Shown one piece after another: positions 7,948 through 16,001 of a stretch of DNA of 64,000 nt. Under the pieces are notes generated by a model, which saw nothing but the letters and a program-made list of their open reading frames with translations, was not told where the DNA came from and made no database searches. The position numbers and the translations under genes are program-made. Every line of letters starts with the position of its first letter. Position 1 is the first letter of the stretch. The stretch comes from an uncultured Steroidobacter sp. (GTDB lineage: Bacteria; Pseudomonadota; Gammaproteobacteria; Steroidobacterales; Steroidobacteraceae), in NCBI RefSeq assembly GCF_937958065.1, contig NZ_CALFXI010000064.1, positions 1 through 64,000 of the forward strand. The letters run 5' to 3'.

Positions 7948-8574
7948 TTATTTCCGAGGTCGACCGATCGTGACCTTCATATGACTGCAGACGCAGACTC
8001 TCCTCGTCCCACTGAATCCCAGCCCACCCAAACCCATCTGCTCGTCCCACTCGATGCTCGCGCGCGCAAAGCCGACGCGTGCGCTGCCTCGGACGTCGAA
8101 CCAACTCTCCGCCAAACCATACTTGCTCATCGCCGCGCCGATGAACGGCAACCAGATCGATCCGCGTGAAAGCGCGACGGACGAGTGCAAGGTTATTTGC
8201 GGAGCCTTGCTGATGAATCGACCGGCGCTCCACTGCATGGTTGCCATCTGCTTGGGCAGCGCCCAGATCGCACGTCCTGCGGCCAGAGAGATTCCGCTGT
8301 CGACGTAGATGTGCGAGATCCAGAAGCCCACGCGACCTTTGCGTGACACCAGCGCCGGCGCAACGATCAGCTCTCGATACTCGCCGACCGGACTCGTTCG
8401 ATACCGTGCCAGGTACAGGATCGCCAGCGTGCGGCCCGGCCATACGGAAACGAGCTTGGTGTCGGGCGGAACCAGTCGGCTCGCGGCACCTGTACTAACC
8501 GGCTTCAGCGCGACGAAAGCATCACCCTGCAAAGTCCACGGCGCCGCTGGGAAGATCGGATCATCGAGCGCCAT
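7948..8574 (-). CDS. Acetoacetate decarboxylase-like (ADC fold) protein
   Basis: The protein has 208 residues, starting at the ATG at 8572-8574 inside the end of the upstream flavoprotein gene (14-base overlap), so the two are translationally coupled. The sequence (YRELIVAPALVSRKGRVGFWISHIYVDS, then GRAIWALPKQMATMQW) fits the ADC superfamily, whose members bind small acyl or lipid-like ligands in a beta-cone. The catalytic Lys of true acetoacetate decarboxylase cannot be assigned with certainty. It probably acts with the flavoprotein on a hydrophobic substrate, which is inferred from their coupling only. Confidence 0.7.
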   Translation of the reverse strand: MALDDPIFPAAPWTLQGDAFVALKPVSTGAASRLVPPDTKLVSVWPGRTLAILYLARYRTSPVGEYRELIVAPALVSRKGRVGFWISHIYVDSGISLAAGRAIWALPKQMATMQWSAGRFISKAPQITLHSSVALSRGSIWLPFIGAAMSKYGLAESWFDVRGSARVGFARASIEWDEQMGLGGLGFSGTRRVCVCSHMKVTIGRPRK

Positions 8575-9985
8575 ACCGATGCACCCATCCTGCGATGCCT
8601 TCGGGTTCTCGCTTCGGCAACACCAGACGACGAGGCTGTCCTTGCGAGCGCAGGATGGTTTCGGCCGCAGCCCAGCCGGAATGCACGGCGCTTTCCATCG
8701 AAGCCGGCAGGCCGGTATCGGTCCAATCGCCGGCCAGCAGCAGCCCCTGGATCGGTGTCCGGGTTGCGGGCCGGTTTCGTTCGCAGCCCGGCGTGGGACA
8801 GGCAATGGCCATGGGAATGCGATTCACGACGGCATGTCGAACGCCGGCACGCCCGGCCGCCGGGAGTCCTTCCTGAATCTCACCGACCGTCCGGGCCACA
8901 ATCTGTTCGTCGTCCAGCCCTGCCGCACGATGGCTGTAGATGATGTTGCTGGCCATGACGGACCCGGCTCGCCCGCGCCACTCGCGGCGAATGTTCGACA
9001 GATCGTAGAAGTCCGTATTCAAGCCCGCTGGATTCCAGATGCGCGCCCAGAATTTCTCGCCGCTCAGTTTTCGATCGAACCAGAGATAACAACTGATATA
9101 GGGGCTCGGCTCGAAACTGTCCAGCGCGCTGAAGGGGCGCGTCCGCTGCCAGCCATCCGGCAACAGGCGTGCCAGCGACTGAGGCGGCACTGCTGCCACA
9201 CAAGTTCGCGCCTCGAATCGCTCACCCCCTTCCAAGACGATCGAGACGAAGCGCGCGTCTTCGACCACGATCCGATTGACGCGAGCGCCAGTAACGATTC
9301 GACCGCCTGCTGTTTCTATGTGCCGAACCGACGCCGGCACGAACAGATCCGCCAAGGCAACGTCGGCAAACCCGATGGCGTATTTCTTGAGGCCGGCGAG
9401 CTGCGAGAACACCCGCATGAGCGCGCCCGCCGAGCAACGCTCCAGCGGCACGTTCAGCACCGAGATGCAGGCAGTGGCCCAGAACCACCCGATGAATCGG
9501 GAGCTCACGCCGCAGTGGCGAAGCCATTCCGATGCGGCCACCCGATCCAGAGCTTTGACCTGCTGTTCGGTCATGCGCATCGCTCTCCATAGCACGCGAC
9601 GGTTGGACAGGAGGTCCGCGCAGCTGATGCTCCTGGCCCGGACGAAGCTCGGCATCAAATGCAACGGCGGCGGCAGCGCATGCACGCGCATATCGGTGAT
9701 GCGCCGCCCTTCCCTCAATCGCAGCAACCTCCTGGTCTCCCACACGATGCGATCGCGTGTTCCCAGCTGCTCCAGGAACGCGAGCATGTTTCTGTATTCG
9801 GTGAGAACGATGTGAGGACCGAGGTCGACGTCGTCGCCGGTACGCCGGTCAGTCCAACTGCAGGCGCGCCCTCCCAGAGCTGGCGAGGATTCGAAGACAC
9901 CGACACGCAGCCCGCTGTCTCCAAGCGCGACCGCGCAGGCGAGACCCGCGATCCCGCCTCCGACGATCACGACATCGAATTGCAT
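8561..9985 (-). CDS. FAD-dependent amine oxidase/desaturase (HpnE/phytoene-desaturase-like)
   Basis: This 474-residue flavoprotein has an N-terminal Rossmann dinucleotide motif (VVIVGGGIAGLACAVALGDS) ending in an acidic residue (VFES). The C-terminal FAD motif is GLLLAGDWTDTGLPASMESA. The GDWTDTGLPASMESAVHSG signature is typical of hydroxysqualene dehydroxylase (HpnE), phytoene desaturases and related enzymes. There are no hpnC/hpnD genes beside it, so a role in hopanoid synthesis is not supported here. It overlaps an ADC-like gene and is probably co-expressed with it. The substrate is probably lipophilic but unknown. Confidence 0.82.
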   Translation of the reverse strand: MQFDVVIVGGGIAGLACAVALGDSGLRVGVFESSPALGGRACSWTDRRTGDDVDLGPHIVLTEYRNMLAFLEQLGTRDRIVWETRRLLRLREGRRITDMRVHALPPPLHLMPSFVRARSISCADLLSNRRVLWRAMRMTEQQVKALDRVAASEWLRHCGVSSRFIGWFWATACISVLNVPLERCSAGALMRVFSQLAGLKKYAIGFADVALADLFVPASVRHIETAGGRIVTGARVNRIVVEDARFVSIVLEGGERFEARTCVAAVPPQSLARLLPDGWQRTRPFSALDSFEPSPYISCYLWFDRKLSGEKFWARIWNPAGLNTDFYDLSNIRREWRGRAGSVMASNIIYSHRAAGLDDEQIVARTVGEIQEGLPAAGRAGVRHAVVNRIPMAIACPTPGCERNRPATRTPIQGLLLAGDWTDTGLPASMESAVHSGWAAAETILRSQGQPRRLVLPKREPEGIAGWVHRYGAR

Positions 9986-10006
9986 TTGGGTGGGTGAGCG
10001 CCTCGC

Positions 10007-10639
10007 TCAGTGTCGCCATCGGCCCATGCGGCTTTCCGGGGTCCTTTTGTTTCTGGCGAGAAGCATTGCGCCGACGGCGACAGCACCGGCAGTGAGCAAC
10101 GCGGCTCCGGCGGCAGCCCCTGCGGGAAACGTACGAACCGTGGTTTCCGCGAGCTCGGCCGCGTGCGGTTTCATCAGCTCCATGCGTCGCTTCGTCATGT
10201 CCATGCCGAGCTGGCCCAGCCGATCGTGCAACAGTCGCTCGGCGGCCGGCAGCAAGCGCGTCTCCTCGTCCGCGACATGGTGTATCACCAGGCGCATGAG
10301 ATCGAAGAACTTTTCATCGTAGGCGGCGCCGTCGGTGGGCCCTTCGCGACCGGCCATGCCGCGCAGCTCGCCGATGATCTGACGCATCTGGGCATGTTCG
10401 GGCTCGCTCTTCTCGAGCACCTCATCGCCGCTCAGCACCTCGCGCAGCGCCGGATAGAAAATCTCCTCTTCCAGCTGCGCGTGGATCTCGACCAGAAGAC
10501 AGGCATTGGTGACCAAGGCTCGCTTCTTGCTCGGCGGCGTTTCCGGTCGATAGCGATGAAACACCGCGAGCACGTGCGAATGATCCATTTTGATCATGGT
10601 CGTGATGCTGGGTGTAAAGCGCTCGGCAACGGCGTTCAT
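10007..10639 (-). CDS. Hemerythrin-domain protein with C-terminal membrane segment
   Basis: The protein has 210 residues, starting at ATG 10637-10639 with a GGGGGAG ribosome-binding site. The helical bundle carries the di-iron ligands expected for hemerythrin HHE domains: DHSHV near residue 20, HAQLEEE, EHAQM and IHHVADEETRLLP. A hydrophobic alanine-rich segment near the C-terminus (GAAAGAALLTAGAVAVGAMLLA) would anchor it in the membrane. Such proteins bind oxygen or NO, or take part in iron and oxidative-stress responses. It is divergent from the DUF4136 lipoprotein. Confidence 0.87.
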   Translation of the reverse strand: MNAVAERFTPSITTMIKMDHSHVLAVFHRYRPETPPSKKRALVTNACLLVEIHAQLEEEIFYPALREVLSGDEVLEKSEPEHAQMRQIIGELRGMAGREGPTDGAAYDEKFFDLMRLVIHHVADEETRLLPAAERLLHDRLGQLGMDMTKRRMELMKPHAAELAETTVRTFPAGAAAGAALLTAGAVAVGAMLLARNKRTPESRMGRWRH

Positions 10640-10841
10640 GCTCACTCCCCCGCAAGGAAATTCAGTGGTGACCAGAAGCAACGACGGGCCAATGTTCTTG
10701 TTCCCTGCCCGAAGGACGCGCACCTGCGGTCGCGGACGCTCATCCCGCGACCACCTACAAGCCGAGCGGCTTTCTCCTGCGCAGGAACCAATTTCCGCCG
10801 CGAACGTTGCCCGCTCGCCCAGGGTTTGCACGGAGTCAGTC

Positions 10842-11450
10842 ATGATGCGTTCCCCCTACCGAGCAGCGACCGCGTTGGCTCTCTCGACGATGCTGTGCGT
10901 CGGCTGCGCGACCCAACGAACCGCGGACATTCACGTCAACATGGCGCCGGGCGCCGACCTGTCGGCGTACAGCACCTTCGGCTTTCCGGAGCAGACCGGC
11001 ACGGACCGTGGCGGTTACTCCACCATCGTGACGAACTATTTCAAGACGGCGGTGAAGGAGCAGATGGAAATGCGGGGTTATCGATACGTGGATCAGAACC
11101 CCAACCTGCTGGTGAATTTCTACGCGAACGTGCACGAGCGAACCGAGGTGCGCTCGAGCCCGACGGTCGCGCCGGCGTTTGGATATTACGGTTACCGTTA
11201 TGGGCTCTACGATGCGTGGCCTCTGTACGCCCAGGACGTCGAGACGGTGACGTATCCCTTCGGCACCGCCAACATCGACGTGGTCGATGCACAGAAACGT
11301 CAGCTGATCTGGGAAGGGGTCGCCAAGGGCCGGTTGAACGAGAAGGACATGGAAAACCCGAGCGACGCGATTTCCAGTGCCGTGACCCAGATGTTCGCCC
11401 ACTTCCCGGGGCGCGCGCGCTCGGTGGACTCATCGGCCGCGCAAAAGTGA
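10842..11450 (+). CDS. DUF4136 lipoprotein
   Basis: The protein has 202 residues and starts at one of two adjacent ATGs (10842 or 10845). It has a signal peptide with a lipobox-like MLCVGC site. The remainder matches the DUF4136 family of outer-membrane-associated lipoproteins: DLSAYSTFGF, then YRYVDQNPNLLVNFY and a tyrosine-rich YYGYRYG segment before the C-terminal VDAQKRQLIWEG. Family members are widespread in proteobacteria and their function is unknown. It is convergent with the DUF427 gene, with 4 bases between them. Confidence 0.85.
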   Translation: MMRSPYRAATALALSTMLCVGCATQRTADIHVNMAPGADLSAYSTFGFPEQTGTDRGGYSTIVTNYFKTAVKEQMEMRGYRYVDQNPNLLVNFYANVHERTEVRSSPTVAPAFGYYGYRYGLYDAWPLYAQDVETVTYPFGTANIDVVDAQKRQLIWEGVAKGRLNEKDMENPSDAISSAVTQMFAHFPGRARSVDSSAAQK

Positions 11451-11454
11451 AGTG

Positions 11455-11838
11455 CTACGGACGCGGTGAAATGCTGATCTCCGGCAGGCGATCGTCATAA
11501 AAGGCGAGGCGCCCCTGCAAGGCCTTGTGCTCTTCGTACGGATCCTCGTACGACCACACCGCGTCCTTCAGCTCTTTACCGTCAGCTGCGATGCTGAAAT
11601 AACGGGCGACGCCTTTGAAGGGACATTGCGAGGTGGTGGCCGAGGAGTGCAGCCGCTGCATGTCGACATCCGTGCGCGGGAAGTAATAGCGCACCGGGCT
11701 GCCGTCCTCCTCGACCTTGATGACATCGGCCGACTCGGCGATGGTCTCGCCGGCGACCGACACCTTGATCCGTTCGCTCAGGTGCCGCTCCGCGACCTTG
11801 TGCTCGGGATGCTCACGATGGCCCGGGGATCTGGTCAT
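11455..11838 (-). CDS. DUF427 domain protein
   Basis: The protein has 127 residues. The ATG at 11836-11838 has GGAGG eight bases upstream, and a longer frame lacks such a site. It matches the DUF427 family: VRYYFPRTDVDMQRLHSS, CPFKGVARYFSI and a closing AFYDDRLPEISI. The family forms a small beta-tent fold of unknown function, often encoded near redox enzymes. It lies between the DUF4136 gene and the P450 peroxygenase. Confidence 0.88.
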   Translation of the reverse strand: MTRSPGHREHPEHKVAERHLSERIKVSVAGETIAESADVIKVEEDGSPVRYYFPRTDVDMQRLHSSATTSQCPFKGVARYFSIAADGKELKDAVWSYEDPYEEHKALQGRLAFYDDRLPEISISPRP

Positions 11839-11969
11839 GGTCCATGCCTCCTCGAATGGGATAGCAAACCAATCGGACAGCCGCCGGCTCGGTTCCATGC
11901 CGGCGCGCGGGACGGAACTTTGCCAGGGGCTCGGCATTGCTGACCGGATGAGTCGCCGAGGAGTCGTGC

Positions 11970-13229
11970 GTGCCAGTCAGTATTCATCACATCCCACGCC
12001 TGGCCGGTCTCGACCACACCCTGGCGCTCCTGCGCGATCCTTACGAATTCATCTCGCGCCACTGCCGCAGCTTCGGCTGGGACGTGTTCGAAATGCGCTT
12101 GCTGCTGCGTCGAACGCTGTGCATGACCGGCGCCGACGCCGCGAAAGTCTTCTACGACCCCACTCGTTTCCAGCGCGCAGGCGCGGCTCCGCTGCGGCTC
12201 CAGGAATCGCTGCTCGGAGTCGGCGGCGTGCAATCTCTGGACGGCGCCGAGCACATGCATCGGAAGCAGATGTTCCTGTCGCTGATGAGCTCGGAACGGC
12301 TGCAACAGCTCGCAACGACGATGCTCCGGCTCCTGCGGATCGGCGCCGAGCGATGGTCGACCATGGAACAGATCGTGCTCTACGACGAGCTGCACGTCGT
12401 GCTCACGCGCGCGGTCTGTGAATGGTCCGGCGTACCACTGCCGGAAGAAGACGTAGCCATGCGCGCAGAGCAGCTGAGCGCAATGTTCGATCGCGCCGGC
12501 GCTGTCGGGCCGCCGCACTGGTGGTCACGACATGCGCGCAATCGGGCAGAGCAGTGGATCGCCGAGATCGTCGAAGGCATCCGCGCCGGCACGATCGAGT
12601 CACCCCAGGAAAGCGCCGCGCACAGAATCGCGTCGTATCGCGACAGCAAGGGACAGCTCCTGGAGGCGAAGATCGCCGCCGTCGAGTTGCTCAACGTACT
12701 CCGTCCCACGGTCGCCGTGTCGGTGTACATAGTCTTCCTCGTGCATGCGTTGCATGTGAATCCCGAATACCGAAGCCCGCTGCAGAGTCAGGACGACCAG
12801 CTCACGCAAGCCTTCGTGCAGGAAGTCCGCCGTTTCTATCCTTTCTTCCCGGCGGTTCCGGCGATCGTGCGCGAGACATTCGAATGGAAAGGCATGCCGT
12901 TCCCGCAAGGCACGCGGGTGCTGCTGGATCTGCACGGCGTGAATCACGATCCGCGTCTGTGGAAAGAGCCCAAGCTGTTCCGGCCCGAGCGGTTTCTCAG
13001 CTGGCGGGAAAACGCATACACGTTCGTGCCGCAGGGAGGCGGCGAGCACCTGCGCGATCATCGCTGTGCCGGTGAATGGCTGACCATCGCACTCATGAAA
13101 GCCGCGCTCGAATTCTTCGTCACGGCGCTGAGCTACACGCTGCCTGAGCAGGATCTCGGGATCGACCGTACTCGATTGCCCGCCCTGCCCCGCAGCCGCC
13201 TGATCCTGAGCAATGTTCGTTTGAGCTAG
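11970..13229 (+). CDS. Cytochrome P450 of the CYP152 fatty-acid peroxygenase type
   Basis: The protein has 419 residues from GTG 11970, with GAGGAG just upstream. The heme-thiolate Cys is C366 in DHRCAGEW. The I-helix has VLRPTVAVS, with Arg245-Pro246 instead of the usual acid/alcohol pair. That Arg-Pro is the CYP152 hallmark (Arg242-Pro243 in Bacillus BS-beta), where the fatty-acid carboxylate and Arg act together to use hydrogen peroxide directly. No reductase partner is needed, and none is nearby. Expected activity is alpha/beta hydroxylation, or decarboxylation to terminal alkenes as in OleT. The residue after the heme Cys is Ala rather than the common Pro. Confidence 0.88.
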   Translation: MPVSIHHIPRLAGLDHTLALLRDPYEFISRHCRSFGWDVFEMRLLLRRTLCMTGADAAKVFYDPTRFQRAGAAPLRLQESLLGVGGVQSLDGAEHMHRKQMFLSLMSSERLQQLATTMLRLLRIGAERWSTMEQIVLYDELHVVLTRAVCEWSGVPLPEEDVAMRAEQLSAMFDRAGAVGPPHWWSRHARNRAEQWIAEIVEGIRAGTIESPQESAAHRIASYRDSKGQLLEAKIAAVELLNVLRPTVAVSVYIVFLVHALHVNPEYRSPLQSQDDQLTQAFVQEVRRFYPFFPAVPAIVRETFEWKGMPFPQGTRVLLDLHGVNHDPRLWKEPKLFRPERFLSWRENAYTFVPQGGGEHLRDHRCAGEWLTIALMKAALEFFVTALSYTLPEQDLGIDRTRLPALPRSRLILSNVRLS

Positions 13230-13280
13230 CAGGAACACTCGCGCCAGGCCGGCCGTTGCCGAGCAAAGCGGAGGCAGTCT

Positions 13281-14195
13281 ATGGCAAGACAAGACTTGAA
13301 CGGCAAGGTCGTAGTAATTACCGGCGCATCCAGCGGCTTCGGTCGCGGTGCTGCAGTGGAATTCGCAAACCAGGGCGCGCAGGTCGTGCTGGCGGCTCGG
13401 CGCGGCGAAGCGCTCGAAACAGTGGCTCGTGAGTGCGAAACCGCTGGAGGCACGGCAATTCCAGTGTCCGTCGATGTCAGCAACGAGCAGGACGTGGAAC
13501 AGCTGGCGCAGACGGCAATTTCCCGATGCGGTCGCATCGACGTGTGGATCAACAATGCCGGCGTCGGCGCGTTGGGCCGCTTCGAGGACATCCCGATCGA
13601 CGTGCACGAGCAGACCATCAAGACGGACCTGCTCGGCACGCTGTATGGCTCGTACTTCGCGTATCGCCAGTTCCTGAAGCAGGGTAACGGCACGCTGATC
13701 AACATCGCCTCGGAGCTCGGCAAGACCAGTGTTCCCTACTACAGCTCGTACGCGGCGGCCAAGCACGGGGTCGTCGGCCTGAGCGATTCGCTGCGACAGG
13801 AAGTCAAACAGAACAAGGTGGCGGGCGTGCACATCTGCACCATCCTGCCGACCGCGCACGACACGCCCTTCTTCGACCATGCAGCCAACTACACCGGCCA
13901 TGAGATAGCGCCGCCCAAGCCGCTGCACGATCCGCAGAACGTCATCGAAGCGATCGTGGATGTCGCACGCGATCCCGAAGACGAACGCATCGTCGGTGGC
14001 GACGGCGTGTTGAAGGTCGTCATGGCGAACCTCATGCCGGGCGCGACTGAAAAGGCGGAAGCCAAGGTGATGCACAAGACGCAGTTCGAGAAAGCGCCGC
14101 CCGGTCCGGACTCTCCAGGCGCCGTGGAGAAGCCCACGGCGCGCGGGACCGCGGTGGACATGAATCGACGCAAGCAGAAACAGAAAAAGGAGTGA
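13281..14195 (+). CDS. Short-chain dehydrogenase/reductase with basic C-terminal extension
   Basis: The protein has 304 residues. It has the classical SDR Rossmann motif TGASSGFGRG near residue 15, the NNAGVG motif, and the catalytic Tyr-x3-Lys in SSYAAAKHG. The C-terminus carries about 60 extra residues ending in a very basic tail (NRRKQKQKKE). Such extensions occur in SDRs from stress-gene clusters, but the function is unknown. It is followed after 4 bases by the BON-domain gene and is probably co-transcribed with it. The substrate is not predictable. Confidence 0.88.
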   Translation: MARQDLNGKVVVITGASSGFGRGAAVEFANQGAQVVLAARRGEALETVARECETAGGTAIPVSVDVSNEQDVEQLAQTAISRCGRIDVWINNAGVGALGRFEDIPIDVHEQTIKTDLLGTLYGSYFAYRQFLKQGNGTLINIASELGKTSVPYYSSYAAAKHGVVGLSDSLRQEVKQNKVAGVHICTILPTAHDTPFFDHAANYTGHEIAPPKPLHDPQNVIEAIVDVARDPEDERIVGGDGVLKVVMANLMPGATEKAEAKVMHKTQFEKAPPGPDSPGAVEKPTARGTAVDMNRRKQKQKKE

Positions 14196-14199
14196 TCCA

Positions 14200-14832
14200 A
14201 TGGCCCGATCAGCTCAGTGGCATGACGACCCGTTGGCCGGCGATGACTTGTACGGCGATCGCGAGAACCTGCGGCGCTACCGGGACAATGAGCGCGACGA
14301 GCATCGACGCTTTGCCGCCGAGTACGAGTACGAGCAGCAAGGCGGCTTGCCGCAGCGCTCGGCGCTGATCGATTACGATCGGGTCGATGTCGATTTCACC
14401 GGCGGCCAGTATCGCCCCGGCCGGCGTCATGCCACCGAGGGCGGCTTCGCCTATGGCAATTATGGCGGTGTCACTCCGGGCGGGCGACGATATGAAGGCG
14501 CGAGCGATGAAGGCTCGAATTATCCGCGCCCTAGGACAAGCAATCGCGGTCGCGGACCACGCGGATATAAACGCACCGACGACCGCATTCGCGAAGACGT
14601 CTGCGAGCGGCTCACCGATGACGCGCACATCGACGCGTCGGAGATCGAGGTGAGCGTCGCTGATGGCGAAGTGACGTTGAGCGGGACGTTACGGTCCAGA
14701 AATGCGAAACGCCGCTCCGCCTACGTCGCGGAGCAAGTGCGTGGCGTGAAGGACGTGCACAACCTGATTCGCGTTCAGGACGAACAGACGCGCCAGACCG
14801 GTGTGGCTCGAGCCACGCAGCCGAAGGTCTGA
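14200..14832 (+). CDS. BON-domain protein
   Basis: The protein has 210 residues. The N-terminal 115 or so are low-complexity, rich in Arg, Tyr, Gly and Asp, with no signal peptide. A single BON domain spans roughly residues 125-195 (DDRIREDVCERLTDDAHIDA, then VSVADGEVTLSGTLRSR). BON domains bind phospholipids in envelope stress proteins such as OsmY. Without a visible signal this one is probably cytoplasmic, as in some stress-island BON proteins. It shares an operon with the preceding SDR. Confidence 0.85.
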   Translation: MARSAQWHDDPLAGDDLYGDRENLRRYRDNERDEHRRFAAEYEYEQQGGLPQRSALIDYDRVDVDFTGGQYRPGRRHATEGGFAYGNYGGVTPGGRRYEGASDEGSNYPRPRTSNRGRGPRGYKRTDDRIREDVCERLTDDAHIDASEIEVSVADGEVTLSGTLRSRNAKRRSAYVAEQVRGVKDVHNLIRVQDEQTRQTGVARATQPKV

Positions 14833-14850
14833 CCCGGTCTCCAGAACGAA

Positions 14851-14882
14851 GCGGCCGCAGGCTCCAACGAACCTGCGGCCGC
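14851..14882. terminator. Strong hairpin between convergent genes
   Basis: An 11-bp perfect stem (GCGGCCGCAGG at 14851-14861 with 14872-14882) closes a 10-base loop. It lies between the convergent BON and cysteine synthase genes. There is no clear T tract, so bidirectional termination is likely but not certain. Confidence 0.55.
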
Positions 14883-14903
14883 CACATCGAACGTTGCTTG
14901 CGC

Positions 14904-16001
14904 TCAGGCGCTCAGCCGCTGCGGAAACGCCCCCACGTTGGCGACATTCTTGGCCACGTCCGACAGCGCCGGCTGACCGTTCTGTGACAACCCGGCCGCA
15001 TCCAGCAGCCCCTTCTCCGCCAGCCACTTCTTGTTGAACAGGCGCGACTGATACTTCGCGCCGTTGTCGCAAAGAATGGTGACGATGGTGTGGCCGGGGC
15101 CGAGTTGCCTGGCGATCTGCACGGCCGCGGCGACGTTCACGCCGCTGGTGCTGCCGAGGAACAAGCCTTCGTCGCGCAGCAGCTGATACACAGTGCGCAC
15201 GCACTCGATATCGGTGATGTGCAGAGCATCGTCGATCGGCGAGCCTTCGAGGTTCGCGGTGACGCGGCCGATGCCGATGCCCTCTGTGATCGAGCCTGGG
15301 CCGGTGGCCTTCAGCTCGCCGTTGCGCAGCCAGTGATACAACGAGCTGCCCTGCGGGTCCGCCAGAGTGATCCGCACCTTGGGATTTTGTTTCTTCAGAT
15401 AACGCGAGATGCCGCCGAGCGTGCCGCCAGTGCCGGTGGCCGCGACGAAGGCGTCGATCTTGCCGCCGGTCTGATCCCAGATTTCCGGGCCGGTGGTCTG
15501 CTCGTGCGCATCGCGGTTGGCGGTGTTGTCGAACTGGTTGCCCCACACCGCCCCGGGAATCTCACCGGCGAGCCGGCCGGCGATCTTCTGGTAATGATTC
15601 GGATCGCTGTACGGCACCGTCTTCACGCGCAGCACTTCGGCGCCGAGCGTTTCGATCATCTGGTATTTCTCGTTGGACTGGTTGTCCGGCATCACGATGA
15701 TGCAGCGATAGCCGCGTGCGTTGCAGACGTGCGCGAAACCGATGCCCGTATTGCCCGCGGTGCCTTCGACCAGCGTGCCGCCCGGCTTCAACGTCCCATC
15801 GCGTTCGGCCGCTTCGATGATGGCGCGCGCGGCGCGATCTTTCACCGAGCCGCCCGGATTCATGAATTCGGCCTTGCCCAGGATTTCGCAACCCGTGAGC
15901 TCGCTGAAACGATTCAGGCGGATCAGGGGCGTATTGCCGATGGCATCGGCGAAGCCCTGTCGGATCGAACCCGGGCGGATGATTTCATTCGAGCTGCTCA
16001 T
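14904..16001 (-). CDS. cysK: PLP-dependent cysteine synthase A
   Basis: This 365-residue fold-type II PLP enzyme makes cysteine from O-acetylserine and sulfide. The PLP lysine is in NPGGSVKDRAA near residue 54, the substrate loop is EGTAGNTGIG, and the phosphate-binding loop is ATGTGGTLGG. It is longer than E. coli CysK (about 320) by a C-terminal tail after LFNKKWLAEKGLL. Its ATG overlaps the stop of cysG, and the cysH-cysG-cysK order places it in sulfur assimilation. A cystathionine beta-synthase-like activity cannot be excluded. Confidence 0.88.
   Translation of the reverse strand: MSSSNEIIRPGSIRQGFADAIGNTPLIRLNRFSELTGCEILGKAEFMNPGGSVKDRAARAIIEAAERDGTLKPGGTLVEGTAGNTGIGFAHVCNARGYRCIIVMPDNQSNEKYQMIETLGAEVLRVKTVPYSDPNHYQKIAGRLAGEIPGAVWGNQFDNTANRDAHEQTTGPEIWDQTGGKIDAFVAATGTGGTLGGISRYLKKQNPKVRITLADPQGSSLYHWLRNGELKATGPGSITEGIGIGRVTANLEGSPIDDALHITDIECVRTVYQLLRDEGLFLGSTSGVNVAAAVQIARQLGPGHTIVTILCDNGAKYQSRLFNKKWLAEKGLLDAAGLSQNGQPALSDVAKNVANVGAFPQRLSA

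Noticed and set aside
12600..14075. A 491-codon minus-strand frame across the P450 and SDR genes
   Set aside because: It spans two genes with strong family motifs on the opposite strand and shows no domain of its own.
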